This document shows positions 1 through 10,033 of a stretch of DNA of 64,000 nucleotides, piece after piece. The stretch lies in the NCBI RefSeq assembly GCF_039555535.1, contig NZ_CP154630.1:385001-449000 (forward strand), in the 5' to 3' direction. The translations under genes were made by a program, and so were the position numbers. How positions within the stretch are numbered: position 1 is the first letter of the stretch; each line of letters begins with the position of its first letter. Source of the DNA: Stenotrophomonas maltophilia. Lineage in GTDB: Bacteria > Pseudomonadota > Gammaproteobacteria > Xanthomonadales > Xanthomonadaceae. The notes under the pieces were generated by a model, which was not told where the DNA came from, did no database searches, and was given only the letters and a program-made list of their open reading frames with translations.

Positions 1-2563
<2,563 letters not shown>

Positions 2564-2689
2564 TATAACCTCAAGTTGCCTTGGCTTTACGACAACGTCG
2601 TAAGAGCATCCAAGTGCACGCTACGTCACAAGAACTATGCGAGGCTGGCGCCTTGTCCCCTAGGGACGAGTGCGACTCTCCAAAAGCCT

Positions 2690-2805
2690 CCCTGGTGAAA
2701 TTAGCGCTGTGGAACCACCCGATCCCATCCCGAACTCGGAAGTGAAACGCAGCTGCGCCGATGGTAGTGTGGCTCAAGCCATGCGAGAGTAGGTCATCGC
2801 CAGGG
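2690..2805 (+). rRNA. 5S ribosomal RNA, copy 1
   Basis: A 116-nt 5S rRNA whose 5' CCCTGGTG and 3' CGCCAGGG ends pair, with the conserved loop sequence CCCATCCCGAACTCGGAAGTG in the first half. It follows the 23S gene by about 126 bases in the normal rrn order and is followed at once by a rho-independent terminator. It is identical to the two copies downstream. Confidence 0.97.
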
Positions 2806-2814
2806 TTTACACCC

Positions 2815-2846
2815 AAAACCCCGCTGCTCACGCAGCGGGGTTTTTC
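2815..2846 (+). terminator. Rho-independent terminator after 5S copy 1
   Basis: A GC-rich hairpin (CCCCGCTG, loop CTCA, CGCAGCGGGG) flanked by A4 and a T5 tract directly after the 5S gene. This is the expected end of an rRNA operon, yet two more 5S genes follow it. Confidence 0.9.
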
Positions 2847-2937
2847 TTATTAAGTGAAGGCACTGCATTTTCCGGGTGGCTTCCGCCCCAAGGGCAAGAT
2901 CGCGAAGCTGGCGCTGCAAGCGCTGCTGCAACCGTCT

Positions 2938-3053
2938 CCCTGGTGAAATTAGCGCTGTGGAACCACCCGATCCCATCCCGAACTCGGAAGTGAAACGCAG
3001 CTGCGCCGATGGTAGTGTGGCTCAAGCCATGCGAGAGTAGGTCATCGCCAGGG
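2938..3053 (+). rRNA. 5S ribosomal RNA, copy 2 (tandem)
   Basis: Identical in sequence to the first 5S gene and exactly 248 bases downstream of it. The 132-base spacer between copies 1 and 2 is also identical to the spacer between copies 2 and 3, so a whole 248-bp unit (5S, terminator, spacer) is duplicated in tandem. A terminator lies upstream, so its expression would need read-through or a promoter in the spacer. Confidence 0.96.
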
Positions 3054-3062
3054 TTTACACCC

Positions 3063-3094
3063 AAAACCCCGCTGCTCACGCAGCGGGGTTTTTC
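3063..3094 (+). terminator. Rho-independent terminator after 5S copy 2
   Basis: The same hairpin and T5 tract as after copy 1, carried along in the 248-bp repeat unit. Confidence 0.9.
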
Positions 3095-3185
3095 TTATTA
3101 AGTGAAGGCACTGCATTTTCCGGGTGGCTTCCGCCCCAAGGGCAAGATCGCGAAGCTGGCGCTGCAAGCGCTGCTGCAACCGTCT

Positions 3186-3301
3186 CCCTGGTGAAATTAG
3201 CGCTGTGGAACCACCCGATCCCATCCCGAACTCGGAAGTGAAACGCAGCTGCGCCGATGGTAGTGTGGCTCAAGCCATGCGAGAGTAGGTCATCGCCAGG
3301 G
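3186..3301 (+). rRNA. 5S ribosomal RNA, copy 3 (tandem)
   Basis: Third identical 5S gene at the same 248-base period. Its terminator has the loop GCCGCC where the first two have GCTCAC, so this copy sits at the original 3' border of the operon. Confidence 0.96.
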
Positions 3302-3310
3302 TTTACACCC

Positions 3311-3345
3311 AAAACCCCGCTGCCGCCGCAGCGGGGTTTTTCTTT
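3311..3345 (+). terminator. Rho-independent terminator after 5S copy 3
   Basis: Stem CCCCGCTG / CAGCGGGG, flanked by A4 upstream and T5CT3 downstream; it ends the rRNA operon. Confidence 0.9.
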
Positions 3346-3362
3346 GTGCGCGGGAAACGCCG

Positions 3363-3385
3363 GTAGTGCCGGCCGCTGGCCGGCA
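3363..3385 (+). repeat. SMAG-type repeat arm (GTAGTGCCGGCC type)
   Basis: GTAG head followed by the palindrome TGCCGGCC-GCT-GGCCGGCA. First of five arms clustered between the rRNA operon and the M28 peptidase gene. Confidence 0.8.
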
Positions 3386-3408
3386 AGCCGATGGCGGCAC
3401 ATCGCCCG

Positions 3409-3431
3409 GTAGATCCACGCCATGCGTGGAT
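3409..3431 (+). repeat. SMAG-type repeat arm (GTAGATCCACGC type)
   Basis: GTAG head with the hairpin ATCCACGC-CAT-GCGTGGAT. Confidence 0.8.
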
Positions 3432-3453
3432 ACCCTGCGCGAGGAAGCATGGC

Positions 3454-3475
3454 GCCAACCAAGGTTGGCCGCTAC
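3454..3475 (-). repeat. SMAG-type repeat arm (GTAGCGGCCAACC type)
   Basis: Read on the minus strand it starts GTAG and forms the hairpin GCCAACC-TT-GGTTGGC. Confidence 0.7.
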
Positions 3476-3482
3476 CAATCGA

Positions 3483-3505
3483 TGCCGGCCAGCGGCCGGC
3501 ACTAC
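3483..3505 (-). repeat. SMAG-type repeat arm (GTAGTGCCGGCC type)
   Basis: Inverted partner of the first arm in this cluster; it starts GTAG on the minus strand. Confidence 0.8.
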
Positions 3506-3507
3506 CG

Positions 3508-3530
3508 GTAGATCCACACCCGCCGTGGAT
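3508..3530 (+). repeat. SMAG-type repeat arm (GTAGATCCAC type, degenerate)
   Basis: GTAG head with ATCCAC / GTGGAT arms, though the inner stem is eroded. Confidence 0.6.
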
Positions 3531-3548
3531 GAGCCGCCGACAGCACGC

Positions 3549-3580
3549 AAAAAAAAGCGGCGCCCCGTGGGGCGCCGCTT
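3549..3580 (-). terminator. Rho-independent terminator of the M28 peptidase gene
   Basis: On the minus strand, an 11-bp GC stem (GCGGCGCCCC, ACGG loop region) is followed by eight T. It lies 36 bases past the stop codon of the minus-strand peptidase gene. Confidence 0.85.
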
Positions 3581-3616
3581 GAACCTCAACGATGTTCAGT
3601 CGAGCAGGGCTCGCCC

Positions 3617-5332
3617 TTACTTGGCCGAAGCCTTGTCCTTCATCATCGCGTCGCGGGCCGCCTTGAACGGGTTGCCTGCATACCAGTTCGGCCAACGATC
3701 ACCACCGGCCAGCTCCTTGCCGACGCCGTACATCAACTGCAGGTCTTCGACCGTACCGTCCAGCTTCCAGGTGGACGCATCGAACTCGTCCTTCGGGCCG
3801 TGGTAACGGTTGGCACCATAGTCGGCCGCGGCCTTGCGGCCGGCGTCCACGCCGCCCTCGCGCAGGTCCTCGCCACCATCGGCGTACAGTGCCGGCACGC
3901 CGGCCTTGGCGAAGTTGAAATGGTCCGAACGGAAGTAGAAGCCGCTCTGCACCGAAGTCTCACCGTGCAGGGTACGGCCCTGGGCCGCAGCCAGCGGCTT
4001 GAGGATGTCTTCCAGTTCCGAGCTGCCGAAGCCGGTGACGGTCACGTCCTTGGCACGGCCGGCCACCGACATCGCATCAATGTTGATCACACCGGCGATC
4101 TTGTCCAGCGGGAAGGTCGGGTGGGAGACGTAGTACTTCGAACCCAGCAGGCCGGACTCTTCCAGGGTCACTGCCAGGAACACCACCGAACGTTCCGGCT
4201 TCGGATCCTGGTGGGCCATTGCTTCGGCCACCTCAAGGATGCCCGCCACGCCGGTCGCGTTGTCGACCGCACCGTTGTAGATGTTGTCGCCGGTTTCACC
4301 CTCGTGCTTGCCCAGGTGGTCCCAGTGCGCCATGTACAGCACGGCCTCGTCGGCACGCTTGCTGCCCGGCAGCACGCCCACCACGTTGCGCGACTGCTTC
4401 TGCGCGATCTGGCTCTTCAGGTCGACCGCGGCGGTGGCCTTCAGCGGCACCGGCTTGAAGCCGCGCTTGCTCGCATCCTTGTAAGCCTGCGCCAGGTCCA
4501 GGCCGGCACCGGCAAACAGCGCCTTGGCGGCGTCGGCACTCAGCCAGCCCTGTACCGGAATACGGGCTTCCGGGTCATCCTTGGCCGGCAGGTCGTACTG
4601 CGGTCCGGCCCAGGAGTTCTTCACCACATCCCAGCCGTAGGACGCGCCGGCGGTGTCGTGCACGATCAGCGCGGCAGCGGCGCCCTTGCGGGCGGCTTCC
4701 TCGAACTTGTACGTCCAGCGGCCGTAGTAGGTCATGCGCTTGCCGTCGAACAGCTTCGCGTCGTTGACGTGGAAGCCCGGATCGTTGACGAACATCACGA
4801 CCGTCTTGCCCTTCCAGTCCTGGCCGGCATAGTCGTTCCACTTCTGTTCCGGCGCATCGACGCCGTAGCCGACGAACACCAGATCGCTGGCATCAACCTT
4901 CACCTCGGCCTGGCCGGTACGGGTGCCGACCACCATGTCGGTGCCGAACTTCAGCTCGGTGGTCTTGCCACCCTGGGTGATCTTCAGCACAGTCGATGCG
5001 TCGGCCGTGGTTTCGGTCATCGGCACGTCCTGGAACCAGCTGTCGCCGTTGCCCGGCTGCAGACCGATGCGCTGCATCTGGTCGCGGATGTAGTTGACCG
5101 TCAGTTCCTCGCCCTTGCTGCCCGGGGCGCGGCCTTCGAATTCATCCGACGCCAGCGTCTTGACCATCTCGGCGAAGTCGCCGGCGTTGATCTCCGGGGA
5201 GAACTGATGAGCGGCCGGCTTCGGGGCAGCGGCAGCGGTATCGGCGGCCGGCGCGGTGGCCGGCGTGGTTTCGCCTTTGCAGGCACTGAGCGCGGCCGCG
5301 GCGGCCAGGCACAGGAGGAGTTTGCGGGGCAT
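3617..5332 (-). CDS. M28-family metallopeptidase, lipoprotein
   Basis: A predicted exported zinc aminopeptidase of the M28 family (571 aa). The N-terminus is a lipoprotein signal with lipobox LSAC (Cys18) and a low-complexity Ala/Pro/Thr linker to about residue 42. A PA-type insert spans roughly 140-290. The catalytic domain follows with the co-catalytic zinc set: H336 in MAHWDHLG, D357 in NGAVDNATG, the EE pair at 391-392 in TLEESGLLG, D419 in NIDAM and H471 in RSDHFNFAKAG. All ligands are present, so it should be active at the periplasmic face of a membrane. The start is supported by AGGA upstream. It is transcribed alone and ends at a strong terminator. The exact peptide substrate cannot be told. 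Confidence 0.9.
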   Translation of the reverse strand: MPRKLLLCLAAAAALSACKGETTPATAPAADTAAAAPKPAAHQFSPEINAGDFAEMVKTLASDEFEGRAPGSKGEELTVNYIRDQMQRIGLQPGNGDSWFQDVPMTETTADASTVLKITQGGKTTELKFGTDMVVGTRTGQAEVKVDASDLVFVGYGVDAPEQKWNDYAGQDWKGKTVVMFVNDPGFHVNDAKLFDGKRMTYYGRWTYKFEEAARKGAAAALIVHDTAGASYGWDVVKNSWAGPQYDLPAKDDPEARIPVQGWLSADAAKALFAGAGLDLAQAYKDASKRGFKPVPLKATAAVDLKSQIAQKQSRNVVGVLPGSKRADEAVLYMAHWDHLGKHEGETGDNIYNGAVDNATGVAGILEVAEAMAHQDPKPERSVVFLAVTLEESGLLGSKYYVSHPTFPLDKIAGVINIDAMSVAGRAKDVTVTGFGSSELEDILKPLAAAQGRTLHGETSVQSGFYFRSDHFNFAKAGVPALYADGGEDLREGGVDAGRKAAADYGANRYHGPKDEFDASTWKLDGTVEDLQLMYGVGKELAGGDRWPNWYAGNPFKAARDAMMKDKASAK

Positions 5333-5418
5333 CGTCTATTCCTGGAGAACAAAGGGCGGCCGCACGTCGCGCACGGCCGGTGTCAGCGAGTATCACCGAA
5401 CCGGGCGGTCCGGTGCGC

Positions 5419-6081
5419 TCAGTCCGCCGGAGCGGTTTCGGTGTCGAACGGGATCGGCTCGGCGCCGGTAACCGGCCCGATACGGGCAGTGCGATGCACG
5501 TACAGCACCACCTCGCGTTCGAACTGGAGGGGGCCGCTGACAACGGCATTCGGGCCGACGATCACACGCGGCTTGCGGCTGGCGGTGAGCGAGACGCTGA
5601 AGTTCGGCTTGCGCACGTGCACACCGCCGTTGACCTGGGAACCGATGCCGACGGTGATGTCACCGTTGACGGTCTCCACATCCTTGCCGACGCGGCTTTC
5701 GACCAGGCCGATGCCACCGTTCACGGTCTCGACACCGCCTTCGATCTGGCTGCCGCGATCGGTGAAGATGCTGCCGTTGACGGTGCTGACGCTGCCGTGT
5801 GCGATCACCTCGCGGCCCAGGCGTACGCCGCCGTTGACCGTTTCAATCTTGCCGGTACGTGCACGGTCGGCAACCTTGACCCCGCCGTTGACGGTGTCGA
5901 TGCTGCCGGTCTCGACGCCTTCGCCGACGCGGATGCCGCCGTTGACGGTATCCAGCTTGCCGTAGCGTTGGCCGGCGTCGGCGCTGATGCTGCCGTTGAC
6001 CTTGCTGATGTTCTCCTGCGCACAGACCGGCCCGGTGGCCAGTAGTACGCCCAACAGCAGCGGAATGGAAAGAGTTTTCAT
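5419..6081 (-). CDS. Secreted VNG-repeat protein, probable beta-solenoid
   Basis: 220 aa with a clear signal peptide (basic start, Leu-rich core, cleavage near PVCAQ). The mature part is built from repeats of about 20 residues containing VNGG or VNGS; at least seven VNG cores are visible between residues 28 and 150. Each looks like a short beta-strand rung with Gly turns, resembling DUF4097/bactofilin-like polymer folds. The last 70 residues are different and may cap the solenoid. A GAGG ribosome site precedes the ATG. It is divergent from the EnvC-type gene. No enzyme motif is seen; a structural or surface role is inference. Confidence 0.75.
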   Translation of the reverse strand: MKTLSIPLLLGVLLATGPVCAQENISKVNGSISADAGQRYGKLDTVNGGIRVGEGVETGSIDTVNGGVKVADRARTGKIETVNGGVRLGREVIAHGSVSTVNGSIFTDRGSQIEGGVETVNGGIGLVESRVGKDVETVNGDITVGIGSQVNGGVHVRKPNFSVSLTASRKPRVIVGPNAVVSGPLQFEREVVLYVHRTARIGPVTGAEPIPFDTETAPAD

Positions 6082-6176
6082 GGCGACCTCGATGGATGTG
6101 CGGCTGGCAGGCCGCGTGCGGAGATGTCACCATTCCCCGGTACCCCCTGCAACTGCCTGAAGTCACTGGAAAGCCC

Positions 6177-7478
6177 TTGCGCGACAACGTCTTCCCATCA
6201 CGCCGACATCACATCGCCGCTGCCCGCGGCGGGCGCTGGCTGCTGCTGGGGCTGGCGTTGGCGCTGGCCCTGCCGCTGCCCAGCGGTGCGCAGACCACCC
6301 GCGAGACCGAGCGCAAGCTGCAGAAACTGCGTACCGAACTGAAGGGCGTGGCGCAGGAGCGACGGCAGATCGAGGGCCAGCGCGGCCAGGCCTCGCAACA
6401 ACTGCGCGAGGCCGACGAGAAGGTAGCCCGCACCGGCCGTGCCCTTGCGCAGACGGAAGCCGCGCTGCGCGAGCAGGGCCGCGCCCTGGCCGAAGCCGAA
6501 CAGCGCCGCAACACCCTGCAGACCAACCTGGCCCAGCAGCACCGCGAACTGGCCGGGCTGTTGCGCGCGGCGTATCAGCTGGGCAACCACGCACCGCTGA
6601 AGCTGCTGCTGTCGCAGGACACGGTGGCCGATGCCAACCGTGCCCTGGCCTACCACCGCTACCTGCAGCGCGAGCGCGCACAGCGCATCACCACGCTGAC
6701 CGCCGACCTGAAGGAACTGGAAGCGGTGCAGGCGCAGATCGCCGAGCGCAAGCAGAAGCTGCAGGGGGCGCAGCAGGACCAGAAGCAGCAGGCAGCCGCC
6801 CTGGAAGCCGATCGCCGCGATCGCGCAAAGACGGTGGCCTCGCTGGACGAACGCTTCAAGGACCAGCGCGAGAAGGAACAGGCGCTGGGCCAGGATGCCA
6901 AGGCACTGGAAACGCTGCTGGCGAACCTGCGTGCCGCCGCGGCCCGGGCCGAAGCCGAGCGCCGCGCCGCCGCGCGTCGAGCAGCCGCTGAAAAGGCTGC
7001 TGCCGAGCGTGCCGCACGCCAGGCCGCCGCGCAGGGCCGTCCGCCACCGCCGCCCACCAAGGTCCCGCCTGCCGTGGCCTCTGCGCCGGCGCCGAAGGTC
7101 GGTGGCCTGGGCTGGCCGTTGTCGGGCAACCTGCTGGCCCGCTACGGCGGAAAGCTGCCCGACGGCCGCACCAGCAGCGGTGTGCTGATCGGCGCGCCCG
7201 CCGGCAGCACCGTCACTGCCGTGGCCGACGGCACCGTGGTGTTTTCCGACTGGATGACCGGCTACGGCATGATCCTGATTGTCGATCACGGCAACGGCTA
7301 CATGAGCCTGTACGCACACAACGACACCCTGCTGAAGGATGCCGGCGCGCGGGTCAGCCGTGGCGATGCGGTGGCCAAGGTCGGCAATTCCGGCGGCCAG
7401 GGCGTCACCGCGCTGTACTTCGAGCTGCGCCGTGGCGGGCAGCCGGTGAACCCCGACAGCTGGCTGCAGCGGCGCTGA
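6177..7478 (+). CDS. EnvC-type murein hydrolase activator (coiled coil + LytM/M23)
   Basis: A predicted periplasmic activator of cell-division amidases. After a signal peptide (Leu-rich core, cleavage near SGAQ) comes a long Gln/Arg/Glu-rich coiled coil, an Ala/Arg/Pro linker, and a C-terminal LytM/M23 domain containing GNGYMSLYAHN and a final ELRRGGQPVNP. As in EnvC the domain seems degenerate: I do not see the full HxGxD zinc set, so an activator role is likelier than peptidase. I place the start at a TTG (433 aa). The upstream in-frame ATG at 6096 is only 14 bases from the divergent gene and would give a very long n-region. The S41 protease lies downstream, as is common. Confidence 0.85.
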   Translation: MRDNVFPSRRHHIAAARGGRWLLLGLALALALPLPSGAQTTRETERKLQKLRTELKGVAQERRQIEGQRGQASQQLREADEKVARTGRALAQTEAALREQGRALAEAEQRRNTLQTNLAQQHRELAGLLRAAYQLGNHAPLKLLLSQDTVADANRALAYHRYLQRERAQRITTLTADLKELEAVQAQIAERKQKLQGAQQDQKQQAAALEADRRDRAKTVASLDERFKDQREKEQALGQDAKALETLLANLRAAAARAEAERRAAARRAAAEKAAAERAARQAAAQGRPPPPPTKVPPAVASAPAPKVGGLGWPLSGNLLARYGGKLPDGRTSSGVLIGAPAGSTVTAVADGTVVFSDWMTGYGMILIVDHGNGYMSLYAHNDTLLKDAGARVSRGDAVAKVGNSGGQGVTALYFELRRGGQPVNPDSWLQRR

Positions 7479-7586
7479 ATCCAGCGCCTCCGCGTGCAGG
7501 GCGGATTCAACGGGAATTTAGCTGTGCTTCGCGCATAATCGACGCATGTGCCTTGGGCACGATGCCAACGTCGACAGGAGTGATCC

Positions 7587-9029
7587 ATGCGCGCAGCCCG
7601 TACCGCCACCCTCTTGCTGGCCCTGTTGCCGGCGCTGTCCTGGGCGCAGCAGACCGCGCCCGCCCCCAGCCAGGAAACCAGCGGGCAGGCAGCGAACAGC
7701 GAGGAGGCGGTGACCTCGAAGGTGCCGCTGGAGGACATCCGCCGCTTCGTGGCCGTGTACAACGCGGTGCGTGCCGCCTATGTCGACCCGGTCGATGACA
7801 AGAAGCTGATGCAGTCGGCCGTGCGTGGCCTGCTGCTCGACCTTGATCCGCACAGCACCTACTTCAACAAGGAAGACGCGCAGGCCTTCGACGAACAGGC
7901 CAACGGCGCCTACGAGGGCATCGGCGTGGAGCTGCAGCAGCAGCCGGACAACGCCAGCATGAAGGTGATTTCGCCGATCGACGACACGCCGGCGGCCAAG
8001 GCCGGCATCCTCGCCGGCGACCTGATCATTGCCATCGACGGCAAGCCGATCAGCGCGATCGATGCCAGCGAACCGCTGCGTGGCCCGGCCGGCAGCAAGG
8101 TGGTGCTGACCATCGTGCGCGACGGCAAGCCGAAGCCGTTCGATGTCAGCCTCACCCGCCAGACCATCCGCGTGACCAGCGTGCGCAGCCGTCTGCTGGA
8201 GCCGGGCTATGGCTACATCCGCCTCAGCACCTTCCAGGCCGATACCGGTTCGGACTTCCAGAAGCACGTGCAGCAGCTGCAGAAGCAGTCCGGTGGCCAG
8301 CTCAAGGGCCTGGTGCTGGACCTGCGCAGCAACCCGGGTGGCCTGCTGACGGCCGCCGTGCAGGTGGCCGACGATCTGCTCGACAAGGGCAACATCGTCA
8401 GTACCCGTGGCCGCATCAGCATCAGCGATGCCCGATTCGACGCGACCCCGGGCGACCTGCTGAAGGGCGCACCGGTGGTGGTACTGGCCGATGCCGGCTC
8501 GGCCAGTGCCTCGGAAGTGCTGGCCGGCGCGCTGCGCGACAACAAGCGCGCACGCGTGGTCGGCAGCCGCACCTTCGGCAAGGGCTCGGTGCAGACCGTG
8601 CTGCCGCTGGACAACGGGGATTCGGTGAAGCTGACCACGGCGCGCTATTACACGCCCAGCGGCAAGTCGATCCAGGCCACCGGCATCGTGCCGGACGTTG
8701 AGTTGAAACCCGCCCCGACGCCGGCCGACGATGCGCTGCCGGCCAGCCTGAGCGATTACAGCGAAGCGACCCTCCCGGGCCACCTGCGCGGCGACGACGA
8801 AGGCACCGAGGGCTACCACGCCGGCGCGGTGCTGCCGGGCGACGGCCCGATCAACGATGCGCTGGCCGAACTGAAGAATCCCGGTTCGGTAGCTGCACGG
8901 TTGAAGGCCGAAGCGGCCAAGGCAGATGCGGCCAAGGCCGCGAAGGCCGCTGCGGCGAAGCCGGAAACGAAGGCCGAGCCAAAGCCGGAAGCAAAGCCCG
9001 CACCGGCCCCGGCGCCGGCCAAGCCCTGA
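7587..9029 (+). CDS. S41-family C-terminal processing protease (CtpA/Prc type)
   Basis: A periplasmic serine protease of the tail-specific family (480 aa). Layout: signal peptide ending near SWAQ, helical segment, PDZ domain (about 95-180, with the YEGIGVEL strand), then the S41 catalytic core. The serine lies in GSASASE near residue 308 and the catalytic lysine in FGKGSVQ near 333, so the Ser-Lys dyad is intact. The C-terminal 80 residues are an Ala/Lys/Pro-rich, probably disordered tail. The start ATG has AGGAG upstream. Next to an EnvC-type gene, a role in controlling cell-wall hydrolases is plausible, but that is inference from context. Confidence 0.93.
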   Translation: MRAARTATLLLALLPALSWAQQTAPAPSQETSGQAANSEEAVTSKVPLEDIRRFVAVYNAVRAAYVDPVDDKKLMQSAVRGLLLDLDPHSTYFNKEDAQAFDEQANGAYEGIGVELQQQPDNASMKVISPIDDTPAAKAGILAGDLIIAIDGKPISAIDASEPLRGPAGSKVVLTIVRDGKPKPFDVSLTRQTIRVTSVRSRLLEPGYGYIRLSTFQADTGSDFQKHVQQLQKQSGGQLKGLVLDLRSNPGGLLTAAVQVADDLLDKGNIVSTRGRISISDARFDATPGDLLKGAPVVVLADAGSASASEVLAGALRDNKRARVVGSRTFGKGSVQTVLPLDNGDSVKLTTARYYTPSGKSIQATGIVPDVELKPAPTPADDALPASLSDYSEATLPGHLRGDDEGTEGYHAGAVLPGDGPINDALAELKNPGSVAARLKAEAAKADAAKAAKAAAAKPETKAEPKPEAKPAPAPAPAKP

Positions 9030-9031
9030 CG

Positions 9032-9054
9032 GTAGCGCCGGGCCATGCCCGGCG
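9032..9054 (+). repeat. SMAG-type repeat arm (GTAGCGCCGGGC type)
   Basis: GTAG head with the hairpin CGCCGGGC-CAT-GCCCGGCG, three bases after the S41 protease stop codon. Confidence 0.75.
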
Positions 9055-9083
9055 CCGGCCCAAGGGCGGAAGAAGAAAACAAA

Positions 9084-9106
9084 TGCCGGGCAGCGGCCGG
9101 CACTAC
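9084..9106 (-). repeat. SMAG-type repeat arm (GTAGTGCCGGCC type)
   Basis: On the minus strand GTAG is followed by TGCCGGCC-GCT-GCCCGGCA, with one mismatch in the stem. It sits between the convergent S41 and rhomboid genes. Confidence 0.7.
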
Positions 9107-9113
9107 CGGGCGG

Positions 9114-9806
9114 TCAGAACCCGTGCCGCTTGCGCAGCCGGCGCGCGATCGCAGCGCGCACGTACACGCCATACACCAGGCCAAACACGAAGCCGCCGAT
9201 GTGGGCCCACCAGGCCACCATGCCGAAGCTCGGGCCGATATGGGCGAACACCACCTGCAGCGCGGCCCACACGCCGATCAGCAGGTAGGCCGGGGCACGC
9301 ACGAACTCCAGGAACAGGCCAAGCGGGATCACCACGCCCAGCCGCGCACCCGGGAACAGGGCCAGGTAGGCGCCGATCAGCGCCGACACCGCGCCGCTGG
9401 CGCCGATGATGATCTGGTCCGGGCTGCCCATGGTGTAGATCGCCACCAGATTGGATACCGCGCCGCCGACCAGGAACAGCAGCAGCAGCCGCCACGGGCC
9501 CAGCACCCGCTCGGCCGGCAGGCCGAAGATCAGCAGGAACACCAGATTGCCCAGCAGGTGCGACCAGTCCGCGTGCAGGAACAGGGCGGTGAACAGGCGA
9601 AGCACGCTGCCGTCCTGCAGCGTCGCCCACCAGTCGAGCGGGTGGGTCAGGCCGGTGGACAGGGCGCCCCAGTCCAGCCAGAGGCTGCCGCGGGCATCGT
9701 CCGGGCGCGAGATCGACCACAGGAACGCCAGCCACAGTGCCGCAAACAGCACGGGTGTGGCCCAGCGCAGGGCCGCCTTCTTGCGCGACGGGAGGGAGAC
9801 GAACAT
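9114..9806 (-). CDS. Rhomboid-family intramembrane serine protease
   Basis: A 230-aa polytopic membrane protein. The rhomboid signature GASGAVSALIG (catalytic Ser near residue 138) sits at the start of one membrane helix and the partner His lies in WWAHIGGFVFG near 199, so the Ser-His dyad is complete. The loop before helix 2 has HADWSHLLGN, typical of the family (WR-like region and HxxxxHxxxN). About six hydrophobic helices are visible. No ribosome site is obvious and a weak TAGGCT lies six bases before the ATG, so the mRNA may be leaderless. Substrates are unknown. Confidence 0.92.
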   Translation of the reverse strand: MFVSLPSRKKAALRWATPVLFAALWLAFLWSISRPDDARGSLWLDWGALSTGLTHPLDWWATLQDGSVLRLFTALFLHADWSHLLGNLVFLLIFGLPAERVLGPWRLLLLFLVGGAVSNLVAIYTMGSPDQIIIGASGAVSALIGAYLALFPGARLGVVIPLGLFLEFVRAPAYLLIGVWAALQVVFAHIGPSFGMVAWWAHIGGFVFGLVYGVYVRAAIARRLRKRHGF

Positions 9807-9887
9807 GGCACTAGCCTAGCGTGCGGGCGCTTGCGACGGGGATTGTCCTGTTCAGCTTTTGAGACGAAAAAACCGCCTGCGCCGTTA

Positions 9888-9916
9888 TTGTTTCATTAAC
9901 GGCTCTGGGTAATACT
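9888..9916 (+). promoter_or_regulatory. Possible sigma-70 promoter of the FadL-type gene
   Basis: TTGTTT, a 16-17 base spacer, then TAATACT. This is the most AT-rich stretch in the gap of about 230 bases before the porin gene, which otherwise contains nothing recognisable. The match is moderate only. Confidence 0.3.
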
Positions 9917-10033
9917 CGCATACGGCGTCGTATGTCGGGAGGGGAATCCGGCGCGCTTCGACGGGCCTCCGGGCCTGCCGGGCGCAGGCGCACTCAGAGC
10001 ACCATCACCGCTTACCGGAGAGAGAGAACTACG

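Larger units (their letters stand above)
2690..3185 (+). repeat. Two perfect 248-bp tandem units (5S, terminator, spacer)
   Basis: The segments 2690-2937 and 2938-3185 read identically base for base, including a non-conserved spacer. A third 5S follows but with a different spacer and a slightly changed terminator loop. A recent unequal-crossover duplication is the simplest reading. Confidence 0.95.

Noticed and set aside
3800..5965. Plus-strand frame opposite the M28 peptidase and VNG-repeat gene
   Set aside because: It spans two genes and their gap, and has no start signal or recognisable domain.
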